Assembly (NCBI RefSeq): GCF_007860105.1
Contig: NZ_SJPU01000001.1
Location: forward strand, 186,001 to 250,000
From: Allorhodopirellula heiligendammensis
GTDB lineage: Bacteria; Planctomycetota; Planctomycetia; Pirellulales; Pirellulaceae
Length of the DNA stretch: 64,000 nucleotides
Reading direction: 5' to 3'
In this document: in pieces, positions 21,150-36,100 of the stretch
How positions within the stretch are numbered: the stretch's first letter is position 1
Layout of the letters: every line of letters starts with the position of its first letter
Program-made: the position numbers and the translations under genes
Notes under the pieces: model-generated
Told to the model about the DNA's origin: nothing
Seen by the model: the letters and a program-made list of their open reading frames with translations, nothing else
Database searches by the model: none

Positions 21150-24100
21150 CTAGTCACTCTCAGATTCGTCCGAAAAAAGATCCATCAGGGCCGAATCAAA
21201 CGCTTGGCTAGCCGCTGCCGGGTCGTCCGATTGTGACGCCCCGAATCCGGTTGCCAATACGTCCACTGCCCGCTGTGCACTGGTGGCACCGCCAGCTTGA
21301 AGCTCGATCCCGCCGGTCAGAATCGCATCGAGCGAGTTCGATGAATTCTCGATCGTTGAAACTGCGGAGCGGGCAACGCGATCGGTGGGAACGGGCACGA
21401 AATTGGCCGAACCCAAGTTAGCGGTCGACACGCTCGCAAATGCCTGAGTCGATGCAAAGGAACCCTGCATTCCCGCCGAACCGTCCGTGCCGGCACTCGC
21501 CAGGTTCACGTTGGCCATTTCTGAGAATGCCTCCGATGGCGAAATCGGTTCACCCGATCCGTCAACGCCATTGGTGTCACGCTCATTCAGTTCGTTGATC
21601 ACCTGCAACACGTCGACGGTCGTGATGAATCCGTCGCCGTTGACATCGTAGTAGTCCGGCGGCTGCGTGGTCAGTTCCGACACACTGAACGGTGACGAGC
21701 TGTCCTCGCGAGCGTTGATCAGGTTGAGAATTCGCAGAGCATCAATCGCACTGACAAATCCGTCGCCGGTAACGTCATACTGATCGACTGGATTTTGATA
21801 AATCGACTGATTAAACGTAATCGTCACCTGAATCGGATTGCTAAGCCGTCCGGTATCGTCAATCAGTCGGTAGGTAAACTGATCGGTCTGACCGGGCACC
21901 GGTTGGTTATTCAGGTCCGTGGTCGTAGTAAACGAAAACGCACCGTCTTCGCGGCCGAGCAAATCGACCGTGCCCGTGCCACCGACAGGTTGCGTCAGTG
22001 AGCCTGGAGCAATTCGAATGGTCGAACCCGGATCAGGATCAAAATCATTGCGGAGTAAGCCGAGCGATGGATCGGTAATCCGCAGGCTGCCGCCAACGGG
22101 GACCGAATAGGCATCGGGACCAGTGACGTTGCCACGTGGTGCATCGGGAACCTCGTTCACAATAAAGTCGAACGAGTATGAATTGACGAAGGTACCATCG
22201 AAGGCTTCGATTTCAATTTGCACTTGTCCCGACTGATCCGCTTTCGGGCTGATCTGCAACGTATCGCCGATAAACCGAATGGAATCAATCAACGGGTCGG
22301 CGGCAATGTCCGCTGCCGTGGGGTTGTTGATCGAACCGAGTCGACGCACACGATAGGTCAACGTGTCGTTGTCGGGATCGAAGAACAGACCATCTGAATC
22401 AACCTGCTGACGTCGCAGGTTCGCCAACGCCACACCGTCTTCGTCGATCACAGTTGGCTGCAGACTGCCCGCCACAATCGGTGCATCGGGTGTGCCAATC
22501 ACGTTGACATCGATCACTTGGCTGACCGTCAATCCGGAAGGATCGAGGGCTTTCACCGTCAGCGTGGTAGAACCAAATCCGAACGGCGTGAAGTTCAGCG
22601 TCAACATATTGCCGTTGACGGTCGCTTGGATCAGGCTCGTGTTGCCCACGTCAGGGCTGGGGAAGGTGAGCACATCCCCGTCGGCATCGGTGAACCACGA
22701 CGTGAGGTCAAAGGAGACCGTTTCATCAGGCTGTTTGCGTTCTTGGAACTCGAGCGTGGTCTGGCCCGCTTCCCCACGCACACCCACGAACTCAGGCGGG
22801 TTGTTGACGTTACCGACAACGATCGTCGCCGTCGCCGTGGATTCCGCACCGAGTGAGTCACGAACAATATAAGTGAATCGGTCTACACCGCTGAAATTCA
22901 CTCGTGGCGTGTAGACCAGGTTGGATCCAACCTGACCGATTTGGCCACCACCGCCTTCGGTACGGCGGTACGGCACCACCACGCCATTGACGATCGACGT
23001 GAATTGATCGGGCACCAAGCTGATCGTTTGATTCTCTGGCGGGGCGACCTCGTCGGGAGGACCGGCCGTGTCATTGTTGAGAATTCCATTGATCGTCTGG
23101 CCGTTGACGACAATCGATCCCGTGATGGGAATGGTCAGAGCCGGATCGCTAGCCGATACTCGCTCGGACGTTTGATACGTCTCATTATTGAGTCGCGGGT
23201 TGTCGTTGATCGGATCGATGGTGATTTCAACTCGGCCTTTCACTGCAGCCGATTGACTGACGATGGAACCAGGCAGCGTGCTCAGCAATCGATCAGCTAC
23301 CGTGTAATTAAACGAATCGGGAGTCTGGCCGTTGTAGTCCGCCGGTGGTGTGTAGAGGATCGTGCGTCCGTCTGCACTGATCGACAGCGACCCACCTTGA
23401 GCGGTCCGGAACGCCGTCGTGTCGGTTCCGGCTCGCAAGAAGTACAGCACCTGCTCCTGTGGCTCGCTGCCGGGGCCGGCGATGTAGAACGGGTCGATCA
23501 GATCGGCAGCACTAAACACAACCGGTCCAAGGCTCGTTTGATCGGCTTGGCTGAGCACATTGTCTTCGTTGATCGTAATCTCGGTGATCACGTCGCTCGC
23601 ATTGACGCCGACCTTCAGCGTTGGCGGATCGTTGACAGGCGTCACCGTGATTGTGGCAGATACCCGCTGCGTGCTGACGAGTTGATTCTCAGGAGCTCCT
23701 GGGACCACGTCGCTCACGCGAGCGTCAAAGACAACTTGTCCGGCAAAGTCATCATCAGCGGCGAAGGTGAACGTTCCGTTGGCCATGACCGTGAGCGTAC
23801 CGGCAAACTGTCCGGTTTCCCCAAACAGGTCGCGTGTTCCAACATCATCGGCAAAGATCTGAACGCCGCCGGGCGTTGCCGTGGTCACGCCAACGAGCAA
23901 ACCATTGTTGTTATCGAAGGCGTCATTACCAAGGTCATCGCTAGCCTGCAGGAAGCCCCCTTCAGGGATGCTGTACTGCGGATTGGGGTTGCCAATGACT
24001 GGCGGCTGACCACCGACCAGACGCACGAGGTAATCTTCCACCTCCCCGCTGAGTGCTAACCCAACCGGTGAACCCGTACCGGTTCGCGAGATCCGGAATC

Positions 24101-27100
24101 GAGCATAGGTGTCCGCAGATTGTCCCGCTGGCAACTTCGGCGTGGTGGCGGGAATCGAGATATTGAACGTGCGATTCGTCGTCCCATCACCAAAGATGGC
24201 CGGGTTGGCAACAGTGCTATCGGTGGCGAGATCTGGTGAAATCACCAATTCGCCTGGATCATCCCAGTCACCGTCCGCATTGAAATCGATCCAGCCCTCG
24301 AGCACGCCAGCCCCCGTCACGACCACATTGATCGAGGTGGTCAGGTTCGGATTGAAGATCCCCTGAGGGTTACCCTCACTGGTGAACGTCACGCCATCCT
24401 CATCATCGCCGCTGACTTCCACGACGACTGAACCGGCAGTCGGGCCATCGACGGTCGCGACACTGGCAGGATTCAACGGGCTCAGCTGAATCGCTTCTTC
24501 AATTGCATTGGCAATGGCTTGCTTCGTCATTGCCCCCGAAACGGCCACGGCGAAATTGTCTTCGTCGAAGATCCCATCGGTATCAAACTCAAAGGTGGCA
24601 ATCGCTGCACCGGTGTCGATCGTGAAGGTCTCACCATCGAACTGCGTGAGATCGGCTACATCATTTGGATTGATGTTGATGCTGACAACACCCGCATCGA
24701 GGCTGGTTGCAAACACTCCTCCACCGCCGCTGACCTCGATGGTCAGATCGTCGCCGTCGGCGGTTCGCACAGAGAGTCCATCGAGTTCCGCATCGACGCT
24801 CGTACCGAGCATCGGACCATTGCCAATAATATGGCGAGCACCATTGTCATTCAGACGGGTGGGGTACCGACCTGCAATCGAACCAACTGGGTCGGGAGCA
24901 TCGCCATAGTCCAAGGCGATGTCGGACAGGTTGATCGTGAACTGCGTTGTCCGATCATCGCGATTCGGCTGTAGCGGATTGCCCACCAAGTCCTTGATCG
25001 CCGGCAGATAGTAGTTGTCGACCGGGCCCGCAATGATGGAAGCATTTTCCACGAATAGTGTATTTCCACCACGATCCTCGGCAGACAACGTTGTTGTCGG
25101 CAACTCACCAGGCTTGTTGACACTGTTAAGTTGACGCAGCAATACCTGTTTGACCGCTTCGGCATTGAACAATGGCGAAATGGTGATTGGAATCGCACCG
25201 CCTGGAACGCCGATGACGTTAAGCGTCGGGGCTGCCGACGTATCGACCTGTGTCCCCGGCAGATCGTTTAGGATCACCGCGCCGGTAGGAATGCCGTTCT
25301 CATCGCGTTCAGCGATCGGATAGATCGTGCCGTCTTCGCCTGGCGTGAATCGCAAACCACCTGTGTTGTTGCGAATCGCTGCTGCCAAGCTTTCAGCGAT
25401 ATCGCCGGGCGTGCTCGTCGGTTGGAAGGATACCTGTACGTTGCCGGGTTGCACCCCGCCGCCATTGTCGACCGAATCGAATTCATAAGAAACCGACACG
25501 TCGCCCTGACGGATGCGAAGGATCTCACCATCGCCGACAATTCCGCGAACGATCCCAATGGCGGGTGTGCCACTGATGCCAGGCAAGCCCGTATTGCTGA
25601 CGCGGTCACGATCGGTGCGACCGAGCGAAATCTGGGTTCCGTTGACCACGGTCGCCTGCAACCCGACGGTGGAGGCATTGATGGACGCGGTGAAGTTCGT
25701 CGCCAGCACATCCGCACTGTCGGCTGTGCTGTAGGCGACAATGATGGCACCGGCAATCGCTTGCCCTGCTGGTGGCACACCACCGATATCAAACTGGAAG
25801 ATAACATCGTTGCCATCCGGATCAGTAATGATGAAAACACTACCGTTGGTAATGCTATTACCACCCAGGATTGGCATCGTCAGCAGCAATGGACCGAAGA
25901 CCTGAACGGTGCTGCTGCCGCTGACGCCAGGCTCGCCACGCACCTCGAGCGAACTGCTTGGCGAGACGCTCAGCGTGAGCGGATCATTGACATCCACGTT
26001 CACGGCGACCTGACCCGGTGCCACGGTGTCACTGCCTGGCAGCAATCCAGGAATCGCGGGAGTGTTATCAGCGACGCCATCACCGTCGGTGTCACCTGCG
26101 AGGACGTTCAATGCCTCGGCAACCTTGTCGGCCAACTGGGTCGCGGTATCGGTCAGCGAGTACAGAACGGGCACGTTTCCTGGCGTCACACCATCGCCAT
26201 TCGGGTTGGTATCGGTGACCAGATCAAACTCGAGCGTTTGCCGTTCTTCGAACGTCGCGGTATCCGTCAACGCGACACCACTGAAATCGGAGATAATTCT
26301 CGCCGTTTGGCCAGCGGGAATCGTCAAGAACACGAACTCGTCTTGGGCGACGGGATCCACATCGATTCCTCGTGTCTGAATCGCGGCCGAAATTCGGCGG
26401 GCGAGTTCGTCGCGAGAGACGTAGAATTCGCTAGTGGTTCCGTTCTCGTTGACAATCGTCTCAGTAACGTCGATCGCGATATTGCCAGGGGACACTTCGG
26501 GCGGATCAACGTCGCTGGTGTCGAACTCAAACGTATAAAGTTCGGGAAGTTGATCGCCTTCGCGTAACTCCAAGGTGAAGAGAGTTCCGTCAAGCGGCGT
26601 GTTGATCGCACCGACTTCGAAACCAGCCGGGAAGGTGTTGTTAACGACAATTGCAGTCGACGGCGGCTCGGGTGCTCGGCTGACGCGAATCGCATCGCCA
26701 TCGAGCAGCGGACGGGCCAGACCGACCAAACGCAGTTGACCGGCGGAAACATTAGCGAATCCAGCGGACGGTAGATCCAAGTAGACCGTTGCCCCATCGA
26801 CTGTCGGGGTCAGCCCCAAGCCGGAATCAGTGACCGCTACATTGATCAGCTCGGCGATGTCCGCACCGGTGAGATCGCCCAAACTGGTATCAAGAGTTAT
26901 CGCGATCGCACTGCTGTTACTGAGCTGAGCGTCAAAAGTAAATTCAAACGAACGCTGAATATTTCCATTGCCCAGCGTGAACGAATCACCGTCCTTGATG
27001 CCATTGGCTCCGGTTCCAATCAAGGGAACTTCGAAAGCGAGTGTTCGGGCGTCCTGATCCAGTCCGCCGCCGGATGTATCGACAACATATCCCAACGACG

Positions 27101-30100
27101 CACCGAGTACGACACGGTTGCGGTCAACCTCCACATCGATATCGAAAGCGGCGGCCCGACTCTCGGGCAACTCCCCAACTTCACCGACCTTGCGACGCTC
27201 CTGGGTGATCGCCGTCTGGATACTCTCGGCGATTTGATTGAGATAATTAGCTCTTCCTGCAGCATCGGTCGGCGTGGGGATTGCGGGCAGACTGTCCAGA
27301 CGCAACGAAACTCCTCTCGCTGGTGATGGCGCTGGCCCGGCAGTGAACGCATCCGGTTTGTCCGTGATCGCGATTGTAGGGCCACCCGTTTCACTTGTAA
27401 TGATCAGGTTGCTCAGATCGTCATCAGGCACATCGACAAAGACATTGTTAATGCCGTTGTTGGTCAATGTGGTTTGGATAACGCGATACAATTCGAAGAT
27501 GCTGCCTTCCACTGGGTCGACAGGGTTGTACGTGACGGGAATTGCCCCGCCAGTAGCAGCATCACCTTCACTGACATACTGGAATACAAAACTGTCGGTG
27601 CCCACCCGCAATGTCACATCGTCGCCCACCAATGATTCAGTAGGCAGGGAGATTCGTCGTGAACCGGGTAGCAAGACACCATCGGTATCAAACTCGAACA
27701 CCGTCGACTCATTGACACCATCGGAAATCTGGAAAATATCTCCGTCGCGTAGTCCACCGGCATCGGTGCCCACGCTGGGCACGATCAGCGTGGGAGCTTC
27801 GGGGAGCAGCAGTTGGTATCCCGACTCAAACTCAAATACGACCGTGCCGCCATCGGAATCGGTGATTTGGATTTGATCGCCGTCAGCAACTTCGCTGGGA
27901 TCCGGAGCAATCACGACACTGCGGTCACGGTTATTCAACGCGACTCGGTAGGAACGGTCATCCCGCCATACGCCCGCCAGCGGAATGAGCGTAATCGTAT
28001 TGCTGGTTGCGTCGTAACTGAACGTGTAGTCAATACCCTCGGTGAGCAGACGATCATTCTCGAAGACCGTGATGTTTGCCCCTGACTTCCGCAGACCCGG
28101 AATCTCGGCGACCATCAGCGTACTGTCATCGATACCAATCCCAGTAAATGGATTGGATGCATCGCCGGTATCGACCAACTGGATGCGGAAGTCACCCAAC
28201 GTACCGGTTCCGCGCTGAATAAAGCTCGTTGTACGATCGCTATCCAGTCCTGCTGCGTCGTTGTCGCGAGGATTGATGGCAACGGCAACCGGGCCAATGA
28301 AATCGGCGAGTTCCGAGCTACCGCGGTCTTTGAACACCGACTGTCCGGTGCCGCCAGGGGTCGCAAAGTTCGGGTTGTCTGCACGCAGAATTCCGTTGAC
28401 ATCGCGATCAGGGGCGATGATGTTGCTCGCCGGCAATCCGATGGCCGATTTCACCGCCGAGAACGCACGGCGTTCGCCAACGTTGTTCGTTGCGCTGTCG
28501 ATCAGTTTCGAGCCCGCCGCGGGCAAGAAGTTATTACCTTCGGCATCTTCAAGTAAAGCTTCACCCGGTGGAATAAAGAAGTTGAAGTCGTCCGATTGCA
28601 CGGCCACGTTCGTGGCCCCCACGACATCATCGGTCGAGAGCGATGTGTCGATCACATCGAACGGCGAAGTGGTGTCGATGGGCCAGGTGATATCAAAACG
28701 AATTTCGCTATTTCGCGACTCGTCGTATTGGAACACGTTTCCATTGACGATCACTTCCTGCGGCTTGACATAGTCGTCACCAGCAACCTGCACACGTTTG
28801 CCGAATCCGAAGAAATTCGTCTCGTCGACGGCAATGCTTTGATGCAAGTTCGACAACACATTGTTCATGATCGTCGGCGAAGCGCCACCGGTCACCCAAA
28901 TGCCGCTCTCGATGATCAGCTGGTCGCTGTTCTCAGCGAAATCGACACGGTTATTATTGGGGCTCCGGTAATCATTCGTCGTCAGCTTCAATCCGGCAGC
29001 AATGGCCTCGGGGCTGAGTTCGATTTCCGCCGCGTTGTTGAACAATACGTACAACTCAGTGGTCGCAAAGCCATCGGTCAGCGAATTGGCAGGGCGAATC
29101 GTGAAATTCAAATCTTCCTGACGATCGTGGCCGAAACCGAACGGGAAGTCCGATTCGTTCTGCTGGAAGTAGTGCAGTGGAGGAGTCGTTCGCGAGATGC
29201 CGGGGCGACGACTCGGATCGGATAGGTTGACGATCCCTGCGTTGTCGCCGTCCTGGCCACCGAGTGCCGAGGCGGTCACCCGCGTGACCGGCCCAGAACG
29301 TCCGCCCGGGCCATTGCCATTTTCGTAGTTAGGCAGTGCCGGAACGTCCGCACCCGTCAAGGGTTCTTTGAGTCCATTAATCGCATTGGCGATCGCACTC
29401 ATGATATCCGGAACCCGGTACCCGCCATCATTCTGGTCGACAATCAATGGAATGTTGTAATTGCCATTGCCCAGGATGATGCTGCTAACACTATCCGTGA
29501 ACTCAAACGTCAGTTGGTTACCGGTGGTGTTTGGAATGCCACCGCTGACGGGGAAGTTTGGCCAGTCGCCTGCAAAATCAGGAATTTGCGTGATCGTGAA
29601 GGTCGTCCCGACCAGCGCGCCGGCTTTGGTCCCGGTCTGAATCGCCTGCGACTCTGACTCGTTGTCAAGACTCATCACGAACTGACGCGGGGCGTAAACC
29701 TGAATGCCAATTTCGTACTCGCCAGTTGTCGTACCACCGGTTCGACCGGAGATACTGTTAGGATCATACTCGGAGTTATTGACCGAACTGACACCGATGA
29801 AATAGGTGCCGGTCTTCAACGCCGTATAGTCCACGAATGGGTCACGGCCATTGAGCGGATCGTTGACCGCCCCAGGCCGATTGCTGCCGGCATCGGTAAA
29901 CACGGTTGATCGTGGGTCCAAGTATCCCGGTGCCGCCCCATTGTCCGCAATTCTCGTTTCGTTGGGAGCTCCGACATTGAGAATTTGGCTTTCACCGAAT
30001 TCATCAAAGATCTGAATGATCGTATCGGGGCCGCCGGCATCCGTATCAATGTCCACGATCAATCGATCGCCCACACCGAGTTCAACCTTGTAGAAATCGA

Positions 30101-33100
30101 CGTCGTTTTCGTCTGCCACACCGGCCAATGCCGCGGGCAGAGTTCGCTCGGGAAAGACCAGGCTCAGGAACAGTTGATCGCTGGCCGCAATCGACTGGCC
30201 GCCGGTCAGGTTGACGAGCAATTGCGTATCGGTATATGAAACATCGACGCCGACGGTCGAGGCACTACTGACCGTAACTTGTTCCAGATTGCTAAAGTCG
30301 CCTTCGAAGATATAGCCATTGAAGTCGCCCTCTTCGACCACGCCCGCTTCAAGGTAGTCAATCGCGATTGCCGAATTCGTGATGCCGATATTGGCATTGA
30401 CCGTGGTCGTCGGGGCACCATCGGTGGCGAAGCTATTGATGTCTGGGAACTCAGTTCCCACACCGACCACGGCGGATCGCGAATCCGTCACGTTGGTGTC
30501 ATTGTAGACCGTGCGGAAGGTGATCGTCTGATCGGTCAACCCTTGCGGGATGTTGTATCCGATGGCGGCGTTTTGGATATAGGGACCGGTGTGGTTGGCT
30601 CCCACATGAGTCACCGTGGCGTCGGACAATACATCGTTGGCGTCCGCTGCGGCATCATCGGGATACAGCGACTCCGTCCCGTCAGCTCCATATACCGTGT
30701 TGTTGATCACGCGGGCAAAAGGCTGAGGCGCTTCGGCAATGTTGGCTTCCTGCACGAAAATCCTCGAACCTCCACCTCGTGCGTAGGCCGATGTGAAGTA
30801 GATATTGCTAACCCCTTCCAAATAGACCGCAGCGGTAGGGAAGGACTCGGCGTTGCGAGCGAATTCCTCGAAGAATCCATTTCGTTGGGTCGGTGATACC
30901 GCCAGCGTGGCCGTGACGAGTTCGGCCATATCGTTGGTAACAAGAATGCTGCCTTGAATCGATTGTTGAATCGACAACATCAACTCGAACGAGTTGTAAC
31001 CGTATGCGCGAGCGCCCCCACTTGGTGGCACGTTGTTGTAGCTGCCTGTAGCCGCCGGGTGGCGGTAGTAAATCGGCACGTGACCATCGACCCAACCATT
31101 ACCACCGGCCACGCCGCTACCACCCGCTGTGGTCGGTGCTCCAGCAACGTCTTCGAACTCGAAGACGACCCGTGTACCGCCGGCGTCAATCGCCATCGCG
31201 AAACCATCGGGAATCTGAGAGGGACTGCTGAGGATGTCAGTGATGTCAGCATCTCCAGCGATGTTTTGCAACACCGTGGCGTCGATCACGAACGGACGCG
31301 GTTCGCCCTGAATCTTGATACCTGACAATCCAGCTTGGTCGATCGTGTTATTACGTACGACGACGCCCGTGCTCAAGCCCCCCTCAACCGAGTTATTGAG
31401 TGTGGGCAGGTTGCGAGCGACGCCCAGCGACGGATTGCCCACCGGTGGCAACTGCAAGAATGGATGCGGGTCGGTGACCGTGCGATCGAGCCCATAAATA
31501 TCATCCTGACTACCAAAAATGCCGCCGAAGAAGAACGAGTCATCTGGGTTGGCCCGGATGTCTTCGGGATCGGTTCCGCGGTCGCCCGGCTCCGACCAAA
31601 TGCCAATCGCATGCACATCACTGATCGTGTTGTTCTCAACGATCACTTGACCCTGGGTGCGTTTGAAATTGCTATCACCAATGCCATCGAAGAGCACTGC
31701 AGGCATGAAGATCCGGCGTTCATTGTCATCGGTCATCTCAGATCCCAGTGGATCCGAGGCAGCCGGTGCATCCGTGAATGATGAGAGCGGCTGGAACGTG
31801 CCCGCGACAATCCCGAACAGATTGAGCCGGTTGCTGGTCATTGTCTCCGTATCAAGCCCAGACGCCGACGCCGCTTCGACGTCGAGCTGAGTGGAATCAT
31901 TGATCGCCGTTCGCAACTTCATTGCGATTTCCACCGAGGTGTCGGTAGAGAGGAATGGCAAGCGTTGGTTGCCAAATCCCACGACTCCGTCGGTGTCGAA
32001 CTCGAATACCTGAGTTGTTTTCCCATCGCTCAGTTCGAATGTGTCGCCATCGGCAATCTGCGAACCGGCGGGCGCGACTAACGTGACCTCTTGGGCGTGA
32101 CGCGCGTTCGTATCGAACGACGCAGTCAACTGTTGGGCATTGAATGTCGGCGTGGCGAATGTCGTCGCCCGACGAGCTTCGAGTTGGTACTCGCCGGCCG
32201 GTCCACTATTGAAGCCACTGCTCTGGAAACTGGTCTCGCCCGGAATCGCATTAAACACGGTTTCACCACGCTCGGCAAACCCGACGATGAAGTCATCTAA
32301 AAACAATCCATCGACACTCGGCAACGGGGTCGTGTCGCCGTCATATTCAAACTCAAAGCGGATGCCGGTATCGCCTGCAAACCCACCCAGATCAACGATC
32401 TGCTGATGCCACTCGCCATCGCCGAGGAAATCGGCTCCGAACTGATTATTTAAGGTCAACGAGCTATTGGTGAGATTGCTCAGCGTGACGCCTGTCGGGT
32501 TCTGATCGCTCGTGATCGTGAGGCTGACATCGTCGGTGGGACTATCCCACAGATAATTGAAATAAAACCGCGGCAAATCTTCAGCCACGTAGCCGGTCAG
32601 ATCGAAGGGATCGCTGCGTAGGTTCCCAGTGGCCTCGTCGTTACGGTTGAGAAATAAGCTCTCGTTGGTGCTCAGGCCAGCGTCAACGGTCTGTCCCTCG
32701 ACGGACACGTGCAAGAGATAACGTCCCGATATCGGCACGTCAGCGGCATCGCTGGTGACTTCAACGACACCGTTGTTAATGGCGACCGTGGTATCGGTGT
32801 TCACGACACCGATGAAGTAAACCCCTGCATCGAGAATCCCGTCAAAGAACGGGTCGCGACTGCGACCGATCAAGTCGCCAGGATTGAAAACGTATCCAGC
32901 CCCGAGACTGCCTTGCTGCCCTTCGCTAGGCAGTGAATTCAAAATCCGACCTGGCGGGGTGACGATGGCGGGTACCGCGTTGATGATCACCAAATCCACA
33001 TCGACGCTATCGAAGTCCCGTGAGTAACCTTCGCCGGGGTCTTGATCGGCAGGGTCATCGACATCTTCACCCTGGTAAGGGTTGTAACCTTCATCCACGT

Positions 33101-36100
33101 CGAGAATGACACGGGTGTTGTTGTTGGGCACGACCAGTTGGTAGAAATCCGAAATATCGCCACCCATCCCACCTTCGATTGTTAGGTGAGGAATAACGTT
33201 AGCGGTATAATCGAACGCGCCTCCGATTTGCGTATTGTTGCCCAGTGAGAACTGGAGTGAACTGAGGTCGAGGGCCCCAACGGGAGTCCGCGCACCTTCC
33301 GGGATGGACTGCACCGCAGTATAAGGCTCTGACGTGAAGACACTCGAGCCCTGGATCTCGCTGTACAAGATTTGGTCACGTCCGATCTGAGCAACATTGC
33401 TATTGTCGAAGTTCCCGTACAAACCGTGCCCAAATTCGCCACCTCGCTCGGTCGACTTGGTGAATCCACTGCCGACGATTTCCACATCATCGAACAATTG
33501 ATCGAACCGAGGGCCACCGAAGACACTGTCGTTGGAGGTCGAGCCTGTGGGCACGAAAGTATCGATGCGATCTTCGAAGAGACGTTGCACCGAGTTGATA
33601 GGCTCGCGGCGAATGTCGTTATTAAACAACTCGCTGGGGAGCTGGTTGCTGGCTGAAACAGCGACGTAGTAGCTGCCCTCTGGTAGCGAGACCGGACCAA
33701 TCAGAGGATCGGAGGTGGAGATCGATCCCCGGTCGAGGCGTTCGGCTAAATCATCGCTATCGCCGAAGGGGCTCGTTTGATCTTCGGCAACATTGCTGTC
33801 GGCACCAAACAAGACGAGCTGGGGCTGGGCAGGGCCAAATTCTCCATCAGAATCATAATAGACGCTGATGTTCGTGTCCGGGCGCGTCAGCCCGGAAGCA
33901 TAATCGATATCGAACACCGTCGACAGATAATTCTTCAGCTGGCCTGTGGTAGTGACCGAGGCATCAAGATCGATTTGATAAAAGTCGATGTCGCTGCTAC
34001 TGCTCAGCGAACCGGCCACACTGATGACAGGATTCTTGCCTTCGAGCAGGTTGCCAACATTTTGAGGGCGGTTCTGGGGGGCGAAATCGTCCTCTCCCAG
34101 TGGCACCGATCGCAAAATGTCGTTACTGGCAACGGTTCCACCGAATTCGTTAACCTGCTCATTCTCACCGGCTTCTCCCATCAGCGGTGATTCGCCCGGA
34201 AGGCCACGCAGGTGAATTCCCTGGTTGGCGTATCGGATGTCCGCGAATCGCACCACGCTGCCAGGATATTCCTGCTCTTCTTGCAGTCGGATTTGGACGT
34301 TGTAGTTACCGCGACTGCCGCCCGCATTGGGATCGTCCAAATTGCTCGACGCACTACGAATACGAACGTAGTACACACTGCGACTCTCAACACCGCTGGC
34401 GTCGCCTGGCAAGACGACACGGAAACCCGCGTCGCGCGGATTAACGCTGCCATGATCGACGTAGTTACCAAAGACGTCAAAGTCAGTGAATGAGTCGGCG
34501 CGTGATTGCAGTGAACCGATCAACCCCTCAACAGACGGATCCGTGGCGACTGCATCCCCAGCCTGAGAGTTGTCGCTGCGAGCCAACACGACACCTGTGG
34601 AATCGAGCAGTTCGACAACCGTATCCAAACCGAACGTGGTGTTATCAACGTCCACCCAGACAGCCGACCCCGCGCTGCCCACAAAACTATAGGTGTCCAC
34701 GTCGGTTGGCTCAGAGAGGTAGCCACTGACCTCGAAGCCGAGGCGACGATTCTCGTCACCGGTATTCAAATCTTTCGCCAAATCACCTAGGACCTGAGCC
34801 TGTTGCACAGTGCCGTTGATACCAGGGGCCACGTCTGTCGCGAGTTCTTGTTCAAGCACGAAATCGACATTGCGATCATTGCTATACTGATCGAGCAAGA
34901 TGCTCCGCCAATCGTTGGATTGCGGACGCGAGCCATAGGAGTCACCGTTGGTATCGGTGAACTGCGTTCCGTCGACGCTGATTCCTGCTCCGACAGTATC
35001 GTCCTTAAAGCTCGTCAATACGACGGGCGCCCCGGGCAGCCCGACGATCTGCAGGGTACCACCAATGCGTTGGGCGCTGTCGCTCGTCTCGCCGGTCGCC
35101 GTCAAGCCGGTTCCCAGCGTAGGACTGTTTGGCGTACCTCCGCCCATCAGCTTCACGACGAGGGACTCGTTGGCGCGGCTCTGCAACCGCAATCCGCCCG
35201 AGCTCTGCAGGTTACCGACGGTCACGCTCTCATTGAGCACATGAACAATATCAGTATCGTCCCACACCGATTCGGTGAGCAACTCGCCACCGCGAATCAC
35301 CAAACCACTGATCTGTTTATCTGCATCATCATCCGCCGGCACGACCTCGTACCGGTTCCTACGAATCAGAGGGCCTTGGTTGTCATCCAGATCTGAGAAC
35401 GTATCGACACCGCCGGTTTGGCGACCGGTATCACGCAGATAATCAGCGGTCATTGAATCAACATCAATTGCGATCGTCGCGCCACGGTTATCGACAAATT
35501 CATTGGCGACAATAATGGGCTGACTTCCCCGCACAAAAATCACCGACGCATCCGCTGCGAGTCGGCCACCGCGTCCCGGATTCCCCGATCCGTCTTGCCC
35601 ACTTTCATTGAACTCAAAGCGCGAGTTCACGACCCGCCCCTCGGCTTGCTGCAGTTCGAGCGGTGCGAAACCGTGACTTTCGCCGCCCTCGACTAAACTG
35701 ACCCCACCACCATAGGCAACGACCGCATGATCCATGCTGACGTGGGCGTTGGGTCCCGCATAGATGCCCGACCAATCGCCACGCTCGGCATCACGCGAGC
35801 CTGCAACTGTGCCCGCATCGTTGTTGGTATCAAATGTCCCACCGGCCCCATAACGATCGTCTTGGGTGCTGGTAAAGATCACGGGACGAGCCAATGTGCC
35901 CTCGGCGAGCAACTGCGTACCGTGGCCCAATTCAATGCGTGCTCCGGTCAGCTTAACCACCATGCCGGGATCAACGACGAGCGAGGCATCGAGCCGACCG
36001 CGAACGCCGACATGATTCAGATCCAAGACCCCTTCGGAGGCGGACCCATCATCGGTATACGTTGAGCGGGAACCATCGAGGTCCGCAATCAGACGATAAC

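Noticed and set aside
22941-24059. Plus-strand open frame of 372 codons
   Set aside because: It lies opposite the GEVED and cadherin-like part of the giant gene; the high GC codon pattern of the real gene opens the complementary frame.
25422-26567. Long plus-strand open frame (381 codons) opposite the giant gene
   Set aside because: It is an antisense shadow: the minus strand has clear domain structure here, and the plus frame's translation has no recognisable domain and no ribosome site.
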